Under the pieces are notes generated by a model. That model saw only the letters and a list, made by a program, of their open reading frames with translations, was not told the origin of the DNA and searched no databases. From contig JAWZYV010019950.1 in NCBI GenBank assembly GCA_038373885.1, positions 1 to 64,000 of the forward strand: a stretch of DNA of 64,000 nucleotides, written 5' to 3'. Positions 34,830-44,830 of the stretch are shown here, one piece after another (the stretch's first letter is position 1; the number at the start of each line of letters is the position of its first letter). The position numbers and the translations under genes are program-made. Source of the DNA: Cheiracanthium punctorium (taxonomy: Eukaryota > Arthropoda > Arachnida > Araneae > Cheiracanthiidae).

Positions 34830-35085
34830 TCCACAGTGGCGTAAGCCTGACCAGTGGCATGGTGCATAGCGTACTGAACTGGAAGACGGGAGGTGCCTGG
34901 CTCGAAACCAGTCTCGTCTGCCGACCTAACTGTTCGGAGTTTTCCGTAGTTTCCTCCGAAACTTAGCGTAAATACGGGTTAGGACCCCTTAGAAAGGCCT
35001 TCATGGAGGGCACCCCACCCATAGGCCTAGATCCCTGGTGCAGATAATTAGCCTTAATCCCACAATACAATACAATACATCCAGG
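34830..35085 (+). mobile_element. tRNA-derived SINE (in hAT element)
   Basis: An A-box-like TGGTGCATAGC (34860-34870) and a B box GGCTCGAAACC (34899-34909) lie at tRNA spacing. A body with TTAGGACCCCTTAGAAAGG and CACCCCACCCATAGGCC follows, with a tail of ACAAT repeats near 35065-35078. The same body occurs inverted at 48945-49155 and, degraded, at 44430-44830. Pol III transcription with LINE-driven retroposition is the known way such elements move. Confidence 0.8.
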
Positions 35086-36922
35086 TAGAAATCGAGTAAA
35101 GGGAATATTACAGTTAATAGATATTTAAAATGTTAAACTTTTTGTACATTTCATTCTTTGTAATAGTGTAGTAAATCTAAATTTTTGTATTTTAAAAACT
35201 AGAACACTCGAGCAGTGGTGGATTAATTCAATTTTGTCGGGGGGGGGGGGGGGGGGCTTAGTTAGAAGATTGACATATGCATCCATTTTATGGTAGTAAA
35301 ATAGGATCTTTTACATTAATTTCTTCTCACTCGGGGAAGTGGGGGCGATCGACCCCTCTGCCCCACCCCTTTTAAACCGCTCTTTCATTCGGGGAAAAAA
35401 AATATTTTAGTTTAAAACAGTTTTTCAACGTTAATTTCTTGTACACCAAAATCTAATTCTTTCGCAATTTTTTTCGTTGGCTTAAGGCACAAAGGGTGCC
35501 TTAAGTAGAGGGCGCAGGGGGACACGTCCCCCTGTCCCCCGAACCAGCATGGGCCTGCATAATAGACATCTTTACATAAAATTTCCTAACGAATATCGAA
35601 CCCTTAACCTCTAGGCTATGAGTTAACGGCGAACCCACTTCGCCACACTTGTCTTCGAAAAAATTCTTAACTTGTTAGCGAAATAATTAGAGGCCACCAC
35701 TCCTTTGTTGCCCCAGGGCCTCCAGACCTCTAAATCCGGCACTGTCTGGGATGGTTATTTCTACAAGCTGCTCAAGTTTAGCGTGCTCGAAAATTTTCCT
35801 GGACCAACAAAAAATTTGTAATTTTCTTTCTTCTTTAAAACATAAAACACAAGGCACTGGTACTCGGGGTAAGAAATGGCATTTCAATTTACTGTACTTT
35901 GATCAAATTGTGTTCTCCATCCAAAAAATTCTCCCAGTTGATCTAGTGATGGACAACAATAACTGTTACAGAGGAAATTGTTTTATTTTTATTATTCTTA
36001 TTATTTCAGTATATATGAATTTTCAATCTATATTATTGGGATATTTGGGGACCCGGGCTATTCCCCCCCCCCGCCTCCCCTTGCCAGTGTGATAATCTGG
36101 GAACGTCAGAGAGAAATCATTAGAACAGCTTGCATTTGCATTGATGTCTCTAGTCTGACTGAGAGTGTAAAAGAAAAAGTAGCTGCATTTAACTTCATAT
36201 TAAGGCAAGGCCCATTGGCGGATCCAGAGGGGTCATGTGCATTTCTCAGATGAATCAAGTTTAGACCATAAAAATTGACTTTTTTGAAAGTTAGAATACA
36301 TATAAGGTTTGAATTTTTAAAATATCTATTTCCGTGCATAAAAGTGAGTATTTTTGTGCTTTCGAAAAAGAATTTTACATATCTGTCAATTGTATGCTTT
36401 TGTAACATCATTAATTTTCTTTGGTCTTTTTTTTTTATTGCACCCATAAATATAATGTAGTGTCCACTTGCCAGGATCAGGATTGCCAATGATTCAGTGT
36501 CTATTATTCCCTGAACTTCCTGTCGGCGATATCCTTTCAAATCTGACATGATATATAGTCGGTCTTCGCAATTAGCGAGCCCCCCTCCCCTCCATAAAAG
36601 TATAATGCACACGGTGTGTATTTCTATGATCTCCTCATGGGGAGGGGCGGGGAGGGATTGGGGGTTCTTTCAAGCATCCGTTCCAGTTCTATGCTTGTAG
36701 TCAGAAAAAAGAACAATTGCACCACGTGATCAATCGCCGGAAGTGATGTCACGGAAAAGTAGCTTCCAAAACGCACTATAAACTACTGATTTTTTGTAGC
36801 GCACTACACACTACACTACTTTTTTAAAAAAGTAGCACGCTACACTACAAACTATAAAAAAAAGTAGCGACTGCTGTAGTTTTGTTACTTGTAGCGCACT
36901 ACTCCCCAGCCCTGAGTATGTC

Positions 36923-38318
36923 ATATGTAAAAAGTTGCCAAAGTTGGCCTCTTTTGGCAATTTATCACTAAGTTTGTCGTCAAAAAATAAGTCCCCAAGG
37001 CTGAACTGAACTTGGCGATATCTGCTACATTTAGGGAGAATTTGCTAGACTGTAATAATTTAGAATGGAAATAATTTGTTATGGTTAAGTAATTTGAAGT
37101 CCGTTTCCTTTTTTTTTTTTTTTTTTTTTTTTGAATGATACTTGTTTTTCTTTTTATAATCTTCATATTTTCCCTCACTTTTTAATATTTTTACATAGGT
37201 ATGTAAGTGAAAAACAAAAAATGTGACAGATATTACATATTTTTATAAGTTTAATATTCATAAACTGAACTAATATTAAATATTTATTAAAGAGACTAAT
37301 ATTAAAGATACCTTTATAAGAAAGAAAATGACTTTTTATATTATTAGGGCTGATTTTGTTTAAACAATAAATTTTTTTATAGAATTTTGTGACTGATGTT
37401 ACATTAAAATTAGGCCTATTTATAAAAATTGTTCTCAAGACAAATATTGCTGTTAAAGGTTTCTGTAATGGTCTAATCTTTTCATATATATATATAAGAT
37501 TTCATATCTACCTTTTGATTTCTTTTTGAAAACAATGAACTTTACTCATGAAAGAACCTAAGAATACATGTAAAAAAAGTAAACATTCCCAAACATTATG
37601 TATAAAATTAAAAAAAAAAGATTTTTTAAAAATCAAACTGTTTTTTTAAATTTTAAATCAGATTTTTAAATAAAGTCAGATTTAAGAAAAATAATTAAAT
37701 CAGATTTTTAAAGTAATTTTAACTAATTTGCATAAAGAGTATAACCAATTGTAAATATCTAGTTGTAGCTAGTAGTTATGAATCTGTAAATAAAATGTTT
37801 TTGGTATTCAAATAGAATAATACTGCTGTAAGGGGATGATTCTGAAAGCTCAAAAAAATTGATTATATAATTCTACAATTTTAAAAGCAAAGATTTTAGA
37901 AACAAAACTTTACAGAAATGTTAATTGCATGTAATAATAACTTCTATAACATTATTATGCACAACCTCTTCTAACACAAGCTAAGTAGTTTGTAATTTAA
38001 TTGGAAAGAGAGAAAAGAAATATATTTAAAATTTAAGTTTTGAGAAAGATCTTTCTTATTTTACACAAATACGTAATTATTTCTATTTTCAAAAAATTAG
38101 GTGAATGATATTTTTCTGAATTTATCAGGTAGTTCCAAATAATAATAATAATAATAAACTTAAATGCCAATCTTGTAATTCAATGATAAACTTATAACAA
38201 ACAAGCAATCTAAAATTACTTTTCAAAGTTGTTTACTGGGCATTATTCCAGGTAATACTATATTATTATTATTCTCAGAATTTAATGGCAATTCTTTTTT
38301 TAATTTTTAGGTTAAAAA
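36923..38318. other. AT-rich, probable intron
   Basis: No coding. A poly-T run at 37109-37132, ATT repeats near 38143 and 38265, and a stretch at 37050-37110 similar to 32206-32260 on the other side of the big hAT element. It ends in a T-rich tract and TTTTTAG at 38310, a plausible 3' splice site for the exon at 38319. Confidence 0.4.
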
Positions 38319-38561
38319 ATGAATTCATCAAGAGCATTGCAGAATGTACTAAAACAATCCCAATTTTTTCGTCACTGTAAATCAAAAATATTAAGAAATA
38401 TGAACTACTGTTTTCATTACACTAAGAAGTATTCTACACAGAATTCTGAAGTAAAAGAAGCAGTAGTTAAAAAAGAAAAAATTCAATTAACTAGACCCTC
38501 TGTAACAAAATGGAAAAGACCTCCATTTGTTAAGAATTTCTTTTTTGGGAAATTTGATACT
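38319..38561 (+). CDS. First coding exon, mitochondrial acyl-CoA dehydrogenase-like (ACAD9/VLCAD type)
   Basis: ATG at 38319 opens 81 codons ending at a strong 5' splice site, GATACT|GTAAGTATA, in phase 0. Residues 1-40 are basic and hydroxyl-rich, almost free of acids (HCKSKILRNMNYCFHYTKKY), as in mitochondrial presequences. The end, RPPFVKNFFFGKFDT, resembles the segment just before the catalytic fold in arthropod ACAD9/VLCAD-type proteins (PFVKN.F.GK.DTE.L.YPE). Those flavoproteins oxidise long-chain acyl-CoA or act in complex I assembly in mitochondria. I did not find the next exon in the window. TTTTTAG|GTTAAAAA upstream of the ATG suggests that an untranslated exon precedes it, perhaps the one at 2606. 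The family call is from a short motif only. Confidence 0.6.
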
Positions 38562-38930
38562 GTAAGTATATTTTCATATTTGAAGACATTTTTATATAAA
38601 AAATTTCTTTGCAGTTTTAGGTAGAAAAGTTTATCTGTACTTTAATCCACTTTATCAATCGCTTCTCTGATAACCACAATTGTGAGAGTATTTTTTTTTT
38701 TTTTTTTTAAGTTCAATGTCAATTTCTTGCTGACCACTAACAAGGAGGAGGTATGGTCTCGGGGAAACGGATTTCAATTATCTTTGGCATAGTGGTTATA
38801 TATCATGTGAATACACTATGTGTAAAATACTAAAATAAGATGCAATACTCAAATACAGTCGAGAGAATTAATATTTATTTTCGAACCACTTTACTAAAAC
38901 TTTAAATATAAGTTGCGTGCAAATCGGATT

Positions 38931-39016
38931 GAGCGCCATGGTGAAATGGTTAGAATGGTGGTCTTCTACTCTAGGGTCCCAGGTTCGAATCTCGTGTTGC
39001 GCAAGCATTTTTTTTT
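38931..39016 (+). ncRNA. tRNA-like pol III unit in left inverted arm
   Basis: A box TGGTGAAATGG (38939-38949) fits TRGYNNARNGG at every position. B box GGTTCGAATCT (38982-38992) follows at 43 bases. A T9 run (39008-39016) gives a pol III stop. The anticodon-like region CTTCTA has no proper stem and the ends pair only partly, so it is a tRNA-derived unit rather than a working tRNA. Confidence 0.55.
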
Positions 39017-39604
39017 CCCCGCTCACTCTTTTTTTAAATACAACAATACTGATAATTAATTCATTTTTTAGCCAAGTAAATAATTTACTTATTTTTTATT
39101 CATTTATTATTTATTTATATTTAGTACCTACTTATTGACTTTTTTATTATTATTTAAATTTTATTTCTACTTGCAAAATCTTTACTTTGGAATCAGAATT
39201 TTACACATTCAGAATAATTCACTTTTGACATTCGCAAAACTCAATATTTATTTAAGGTACATTTCTTTCTGTCACAATCATAAAACAGACTTTTTTGTCT
39301 AATTTCCACCCATTCATGATGCCACAGCAAAAGCATTATTTCTTTTAATCGTCTGTCCTCTGTTGATAGGTTTTCAATTTAAAATATCACATGTGAAAAT
39401 TTCGAATAGACGTATTTAAGCAGTTATTTTGAAGAATTATATCATAGTTGCAAATATGTCACCAGACTAAGCAAGTTCTTATTGTTGTGATGAAAAAGCT
39501 ACTGATTGTTCTACATACAGTGATGTTTTGAAGCAGTGACTAAAAAATGGAGTAGCGTATCACGAAAGTTCACTTCTAAAAAAAAAAAAAAAAAATTAAT
39601 TGCT

Positions 39605-39799
39605 ATGCCAGCTTCTGATACACTATCTGAAGAAGCTGTGATGATAGGCAGAGAATTGTACAACAATGCATGGGATATGTTGAATGAAAAGAAGTTAGTA
39701 ACTGAAGAGAAATTGATCCATGCTCAAGAAAAGTGTGTAGAGGAAAATTTTGAATCAGTTAACGATAACTCGTCTGATGACTATGTACCAGATGGTTAG
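39605..39799 (+). CDS. Small acidic frame inside the long-inverted-repeat element
   Basis: 64 codons from ATG to TAG, starting MPASDTLSEEAVMIGRELYN and ending NDNSSDDYVPDG. It is acidic and probably helical, with no domain I recognise. It could be the N-terminus of a larger, deleted transposon protein. A preceding A run (39580-39595) blocks a clear upstream extension. Confidence 0.35.
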   Translation: MPASDTLSEEAVMIGRELYNNAWDMLNEKKLVTEEKLIHAQEKCVEENFESVNDNSSDDYVPDG

Positions 39800-40050
39800 A
39801 AAAAAAAAGAAATTCAATTGTCCTAACTATATTATTCATTATAATTATTCTATTCAAATAATCATAACTATAATCAATTGTAAAAATAGACTTCGAATAG
39901 TAGAAATAAAATTTAAAAAATATGTAAATAAGTAATAAAAAAATTCAGTAAGTAGTAAAAATAAATAAATGAAACAGTAAATAAATATCTACTGGACTGA
40001 AAAAAGAATTAATTACTAGTGTTGATGCATTTAAAAAAAAGAGAGAGCAG

Positions 40051-40137
40051 AAAAAAATGCTTGCTTCCCACGAGATTCGAACCTGAGACCGCAGAGTAGA
40101 AAACCACCATTATAACCATTTCGCCACGGCATTTAAT
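40051..40137 (-). ncRNA. tRNA-like pol III unit in right inverted arm
   Basis: On the minus strand: A box TGGCGAAATGG (40116-40126), a full consensus match; B box GGTTCGAATCT (40073-40083); and a T7 run (40051-40057) after the same GCAAGCA phrase as on the left. The boxes are kept although the arms differ elsewhere. Transcription from the two units would converge on the core. Confidence 0.55.
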
Positions 40138-40324
40138 CTGATTAACATGTAACTTATATTTAAAGTTTTGGTGAAGTGGTTCGAAAATAAATATTAATTT
40201 TTCTCGACTGTATTTCAGTATTGCGTCTTAGTATTTCACACGTAGTATATTCACATGGTATACTACCACTGTGCCAAAGATCATTGAAATCCATTTCCCC
40301 AAGGCCGTGCCTCCTTGTAAGTGT

Positions 40325-41007
40325 AGTTTTCTTGCAACTTAATGTTATTTACCTTATTTATTTATTTTATTTATTTTTGGTGCGGAAGGGGGGGGGGCAA
40401 GTGTTCTTTGTTACATAAATGTTTACATTTATTTTGCACCTTGGCACTGATGCTAACTCTAAGATATGTAACTTCCAGGGACTCAAGATTAACTATTTAG
40501 CATCCTTTGCTGAATTTTCTGTTTTTTATTCTGTTTTTTAAACATTAAAAAATAATGAAAATATTCATAATCTTAACAGGGTTGTAAGACTAGGTTCTCA
40601 AGTATGCCTAAAATTTTTAAAAGTGGATTTCAGGAGCCAAAAAAAAAAAAAAAAAAAAAAAAAAGTACTTTTTGGGGGAAAAAAAATGGATGATGTATGG
40701 ACTATAAAGCATCAGTTCATGACAGAATTGACTGAATTTTTTTCAACAATCTTCCCCACGTGAAAATAATTAGCCATAACCCCACAACAACAGCAGCAAT
40801 CTTAGGGGAGGAGGAAGGACAAAGTATGATGTGCAAAGTTAAAGCACCTTGATTGGAAACGTATGGTGCAAAAACAGCCCAGTGGAATCTACATCTTCCT
40901 TTTGTAGAACACCACTGTGGGAATAAAGTAGTGACCTCGTATCTCATGTATATTTTAAAAGGTCATCACAGGAATGTGCATAGAATCTGCTTCTCCTATG
41001 TTAAGTA
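40325..41007. other. No gene; poly-A tract
   Basis: AT-rich sequence with an A run at 40640-40664 and a G run at 40388-40396. The minus frame at 40717-40947 shows no domain. Confidence 0.35.
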
Positions 41008-41075
41008 CAGTATAGAACTTGTTATCCAGAATGGTCAGGACCAGATGTATTCTGGATAACTGGTTGGGCATTAAC
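41008..41075. repeat. pogo/Tigger-type end
   Basis: CAGTATAGAACTTGTTATCC after TA (41006-41007), then ATGTATTCTGGATAACTGG. The layout matches the TTATCCGGAAT-type ends near 24340. The partner end was not found. Confidence 0.5.
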
Positions 41076-41781
41076 ACGACATCCACTAAATTGATTGGTA
41101 GCATATGTTACTCTACTTTTGATTATAATTCTATAAACATTAATTATTAATATACTAGAAAAATAGTATAAAAAACTCTTAGTAAGATCAAGATAAATAA
41201 TAATCATATTTAGAGAGGAAGTAGTAAATGTATGAAAACTTCTTGCAAACTTAGTCATACACACTAAAAATAAATAAATCAATAAAACACCTAACTTGAT
41301 TGTGTAGATTTTAAATTCTAATAGAAGTACTCAAAATGCAAAAATAAAAACACAAGAAATGAAAAAAAAAGTGTAGGGATTTATCCTTTTAAAACTTAAC
41401 TTAGCATTTATTCTTTAAAAACTTTAAATACCTTAATAACTTAAACTCTGACTAATATTTTAATAGCTTCAATAAAATTGAACTTAAATTTGAATAAATA
41501 AACCTTTTTTGAAGTTTTAAAACTAAATCTTCTCTCATTGTCGTAAATAGGCTTATATGATGTGCTGTCATAACAGCAAACTGTTTTATGTAAACAGCCT
41601 CATGAGCATTAATCATCAAATCAAAACAATCTTTATCAGCAAAGTTGAGAAGTTCCTACTCTTCTCGCCGAGTTTAATTTCCTTTTAGTGCTAATTTAGC
41701 ATGCGAATTGTTCTTTCTACAAATAAGAGTCATATGCAAATTTTTCCCTATTCACCGTATTCAAATTTCTTTGCTCCTTAA
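41076..41781. other. AT-rich, nothing recognised
   Basis: No coding or repeat structure identified. It may be the interior of the Tigger relic that starts at 41008, or an intron. Confidence 0.3.
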
Positions 41782-42212
41782 TGTAGCGATCCCTGATTGG
41801 ATGCTACATCTGCCAGCAGTTTCTACCGCTGCATAAAAGTTCTTGATCTTGGCAGTTTGCCAGAAGAGAGGAACACAGGGCGAAGTTCGGCCAGTTGGCG
41901 TAAAAGGTTGGCTTCTAAATTAATTTTATTTTTATACTGCGAATTGCAGGTTCTCCTTTTAAGTAAAAGGTAATAGAAATAGAATCTTTTTGGCTTCAGT
42001 GTCAGCCTTTAAAGTTAGATATGTAATACTTTTTGAAATATAAATTTAAATCTTAGTTTCTAACTTTATTAAACGAATTTAGCTTTAATGCCTAGTAATG
42101 TTTAATTTTTTATAATGTAGGCTCATGAGACCATATGATGATAATTAATGTAATTACGGTTTATCTCTTAATAAACTGATTTTAGTCTATTTCAGCTCTG
42201 ATTCTATTTCCA
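41782..42212 (+). repeat. Probable solo LTR, 431 bp
   Basis: Starts TGTAGCGATCCCTGATTGG and ends TTCTATTTCCA. It contains a TATA-like GCATAAAAG at 41831 and AATAAA at 42170-42175, in the order of an LTR. ACTGGTAAATAGAGGA follows, which could be a decayed primer-binding region. There is no second LTR or gag-pol. The first 27 bases form a near-hairpin (TGTAGC...GCTACA). Confidence 0.5.
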
Positions 42213-42334
42213 ACTGGTAAATAGAGGATTTTAGGCATGAGGTTTTGTTCCTCGGAGCAACAAAAAGCTCATTACATGCAAGGTCGCCTGGATTTTTTCC
42301 AAGGGGATACACCCAAGTTATACACACATATATA

Positions 42335-43413
42335 TAGAGTGTCCCTGAATTCATAGGCAAACTTTAGGAATAAATAAAATAAATAATTTTTTTTTTTTTT
42401 TTTTTGTATAGCAGTGTGGTGTTAGAAATAAAAAGTGTAGGTGGAAATATAGGTAAAAATTAGGGTATTTGGTTAATCGCCAGTAGCGAGTAGCCTCCAT
42501 TTTTTTTATTCGGCACTTTTTTGAGTTAATGGCCACACACCAGCCGAATTTTTTTCGTATCATTAAAAACCAATTTAATTAATTACTTTTGCTATCAATA
42601 AAAATTAAATTTTATTAAAAAAGTATAAATTTATAAAAATAAACAACCTTTTATTATGAATATGAGTGTTAGGCCAGAATCATTAAAAGAAATCAAGATA
42701 TTTTTGAAATTGTGCAGAATAATACATATTTATATTAACTTTATGTTTGTTTAATAAAATGTTTTGAATATATTTAGATTACACATTTATTCTCTGTTTT
42801 ATATTGCTGAAAAAAGATATGGCAGTGGGAGAATGGCGATGAAGTGGGGACCAATGGCAATTTCTTTTATCGCCACTTGTGGACACTTAATCGCCACGTG
42901 GCAAGTGGCGACCGCTAATTTTTACCTATAGGTGGAAATACAGCAAGTGTAAAGGAAATGAAAAAAGCTCTACTGTAAATGCACAAATGTGCCATCACCA
43001 ACATTGACACAGTATTGGGTAGTGTCTAGCAAGTGATTGGCATACACTTTTGAAGATGTGCTAGGTATCCCATAAAGAGTTCCCACAAAAAGCGACTGAA
43101 AGTTTTGTATTGAGGCCCTCATCTGGAGTCTCGTAAACGAGTACCTTGAAGTATCTTCAAAAGAAAATTGGATACTTGATTAATCTAGTGAATGCTCTGG
43201 CCAAGGGACTAGTTCAACTTGTCCAATCCATAGGGAGCCAAAGATGGCAACGAGGTAATTATGCACATTATTTGGGAAATGGGCTGGAGCCCCATTGTGC
43301 TGAAACCATTTACACTTTTCATTTCCAACCCCATGTTGCTATGCAAAAAAATGTCTCTTTGTATGTATTTTAAATATCTTTAAAGTTTGGTCCATGAATT
43401 CAGGGGCATCCTG
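42335..43413 (-). mobile_element. mariner-like element relic
   Basis: Left end GAGTGTCCCTGAATTCATAG and right end the inverse of CAGGATGCCCCTGAATTCAT, each next to TA. About 1.08 kb. The only coding trace is near 43000-43330. Confidence 0.75.
42960..43330 (-). pseudogene. mariner transposase fragment
   Basis: Minus-strand translation gives FQHNGAPAHFPNNVHNYLV, AIFGSLWIGQVELVPWPEHS, then a TAA. It aligns with the QQDGAPAHF...FPGRWIGRRGP.EWPPRSPDL part of mariner transposases. The catalytic Asp of DGAP is Asn here and the SPDL part is lost. Later SLARHYPILCQCW fits the C-terminal end. Dead copy. Confidence 0.75.
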
Positions 43414-43730
43414 TATACATACATATAAAAAAGTAGACTATTTGGTGTTCAAAGGAAGGAAAATCTTGACTGGAAAATTGTTAGCCCTTAACACTCAATA
43501 TGTGCTCTTTTCACTGTTAAATAATATTACTTACCTTTTAAAAGCTCCTTTAAGTTCTTTTTAAGTCATATTAAATAATTACTTTATTTAATATGACTTA
43601 AATCTGCAGTATAGTAAAGGTATCTGGAGTCGTATCTGGAGTATAGTAAAGCTCCCGTGCACAGTTACTAAGTTAAATACTTTTCATTACTACACTTTTT
43701 CATGCCAGGCAACTGAGCTTCCGTGGACGT
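43414..43730. other. Spacer, no gene
   Basis: AT-rich. An inverted repeat around 43560-43600 (AAGTCATATTAAATAATTAC and inverse). Nothing else seen. Confidence 0.35.
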
Positions 43731-44010
43731 GTTGCAGTGGGATGACGTTCTCCTGGTCATGCTCAGTGCCCATAATTTTACGCTTACTGTGTAGTTCGGC
43801 GAGTATAAATACTTGTGCAAATGTGTAGCAATTAGCTTTTAGATTGCTTTCTTGCTTTGGCCGTTTCCAATGAAATTGAAGCTTGCATGTTGGTGTGGTA
43901 AGTATGTTTGTTATCTGTGATGATTTACTGTGATTAACTTAACTCTGATTAAATGCTTTTATGCTTTTCTTCAATAAACAAAGTTATTTTAACCTTTTTA
44001 TGAGTCATCA
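43731..44010 (+). repeat. Probable LTR of a BEL/Pao- or Gypsy-type element, 280 bp
   Basis: Begins TGTTGCAGTGGGATGACG, has TATA box GAGTATAAATAC (43801-43812) and AATAAA (43975), and ends GAGTCATCA. The following ATTTCTAGCCA resembles the start of a primer-binding region (ATTTCTGGCG-type). No internal gene follows. An alternative is a host promoter, since TGTGGTAAGTATG at 43897 looks like a splice donor. Confidence 0.5.
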
Positions 44011-44429
44011 ATTTCTAGCCATTTTTTGCACACTGCCAAGTTACTTGTTTTTAGATTTCACTGTCCAAATAGCTGTTATAGCTCTGCTAAATTGCTGTAT
44101 AAAAATAATTATAGACTACGTCGCTTCGTGAATGAAGTACTTTTAAGTCTCAGTTAGTGAACAAAAATGTAGCATCAATAGATGAAATACACATCATCAT
44201 AATGGTTTGTCTCGGCTGAAAAACACAAAATTGTAAGCTATTAATTTAGCCTAATTAACAATATCTTAAATTAAGTATACTAATAATTAACAATTTAAAT
44301 TAGATTCAATTTTTTAGTAGCATTGTTTTATATTTATGTTTAAGCAGACGAATTTTCCCAGAAAAACTGAAGCGTAAAGTATTTTGTCTAGCATTGATGT
44401 ATATAGCAATTTTTGGCTTAGGGGGCTCC

Positions 44430-44830
44430 AACATAGCACAGTGCGTAAGGAACTGAATATGGTAGATGACTGAACTGTGAAAGTCAATAGTTCTGGCCTA
44501 CCACATGGCTGTCAATCTAACGGTTTGAAGTTTTGGATAGTTTTCTCTATATGTCAAGTGAAAATGCGTTAGATCCATGGGCGCCGGCAGAATATTTTGT
44601 CAGGGGGGGGGGCAAAGACTACTCAAGGGGTGGCAAAGACTACTTCAACATATGGTTACCATGTTGGAAATAGCAAAAAAGCAAGGGAAAACACTGCATA
44701 CAAAAATCCAGCCCCCCTTGCCCTATGCTGCCCTCACCCATGGTTAGAACCCCTTTAAATGTCCTCTGCCCAAGGCAATGTAATGTTTAACTATCGTCAC
44801 CTTGGCGAAAGTCAGAGTGTTAAAATAGAA
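44430..44830 (+). mobile_element. Degraded tRNA-derived SINE, interrupted
   Basis: ACATAGCACAGTGCGTAAGG and TTAGAACCCCTTTAAATG, with the AGTTTTGGATAGTTTT phrase, follow the body of the SINE at 34830. It is split by the MITE at 44576-44742. Confidence 0.6.
44576..44742. mobile_element. CATGGRCGCCGGCAG MITE, copy 1
   Basis: Starts CATGGGCGCCGGCAGAATAT and ends CCCTCACCCATG. Flanks GTTAGATC (44568-44575) and GTTAGAAC (44743-44750) are an 8-bp duplication with one difference. The interior is shared, inverted, with 47590-47749 (ATGGTTACCATGTTGGAAA, GGGAAAACACTGCATACAAA). Confidence 0.8.

Larger units (their letters stand above)
32472..36914. mobile_element. 4.4-kb hAT-type element
   Basis: Left end CAGTGGTGGGAAAAACTACT and right end the inverse of CAGGGCTGGGGAGTAGTGCG. 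Both subterminal regions are full of GTAGC/CTACACTACTTT repeats facing each other. An exact 8-bp target duplication AGTATGTC (32464-32471, 36915-36922) proves both ends belong to one insertion. I recognise no transposase. The interior holds G runs (33729-33747, 35239-35256), a SINE (34830-35085) and several MITE pieces. The minus frame at 36106-36612 is the longest; it has no domain I can name. Confidence 0.88.
38735..40324. mobile_element. Transposon-like element with ~270-bp inverted ends carrying pol III promoters
   Basis: The left arm (38735-39016) and the right arm (40051-40324) are inverted copies, starting CACTAACAAGGAGG and CACTTACAAGGAGG. Both contain GGATTTCAATNATCTTTGGC, TATTTTCGAACCACTT and, at the inner edge, a tRNA-like segment. 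The core of ~1.03 kb has one small frame (39605-39799). No target duplication was found. It sits in the intron just after the coding exon at 38319. The superfamily is not recognised. Confidence 0.75.

Noticed and set aside
38931..39002. Functional tRNA gene
   Set aside because: A and B boxes are good, but the anticodon stem does not pair and the acceptor stem is imperfect. Kept as a tRNA-like unit only.
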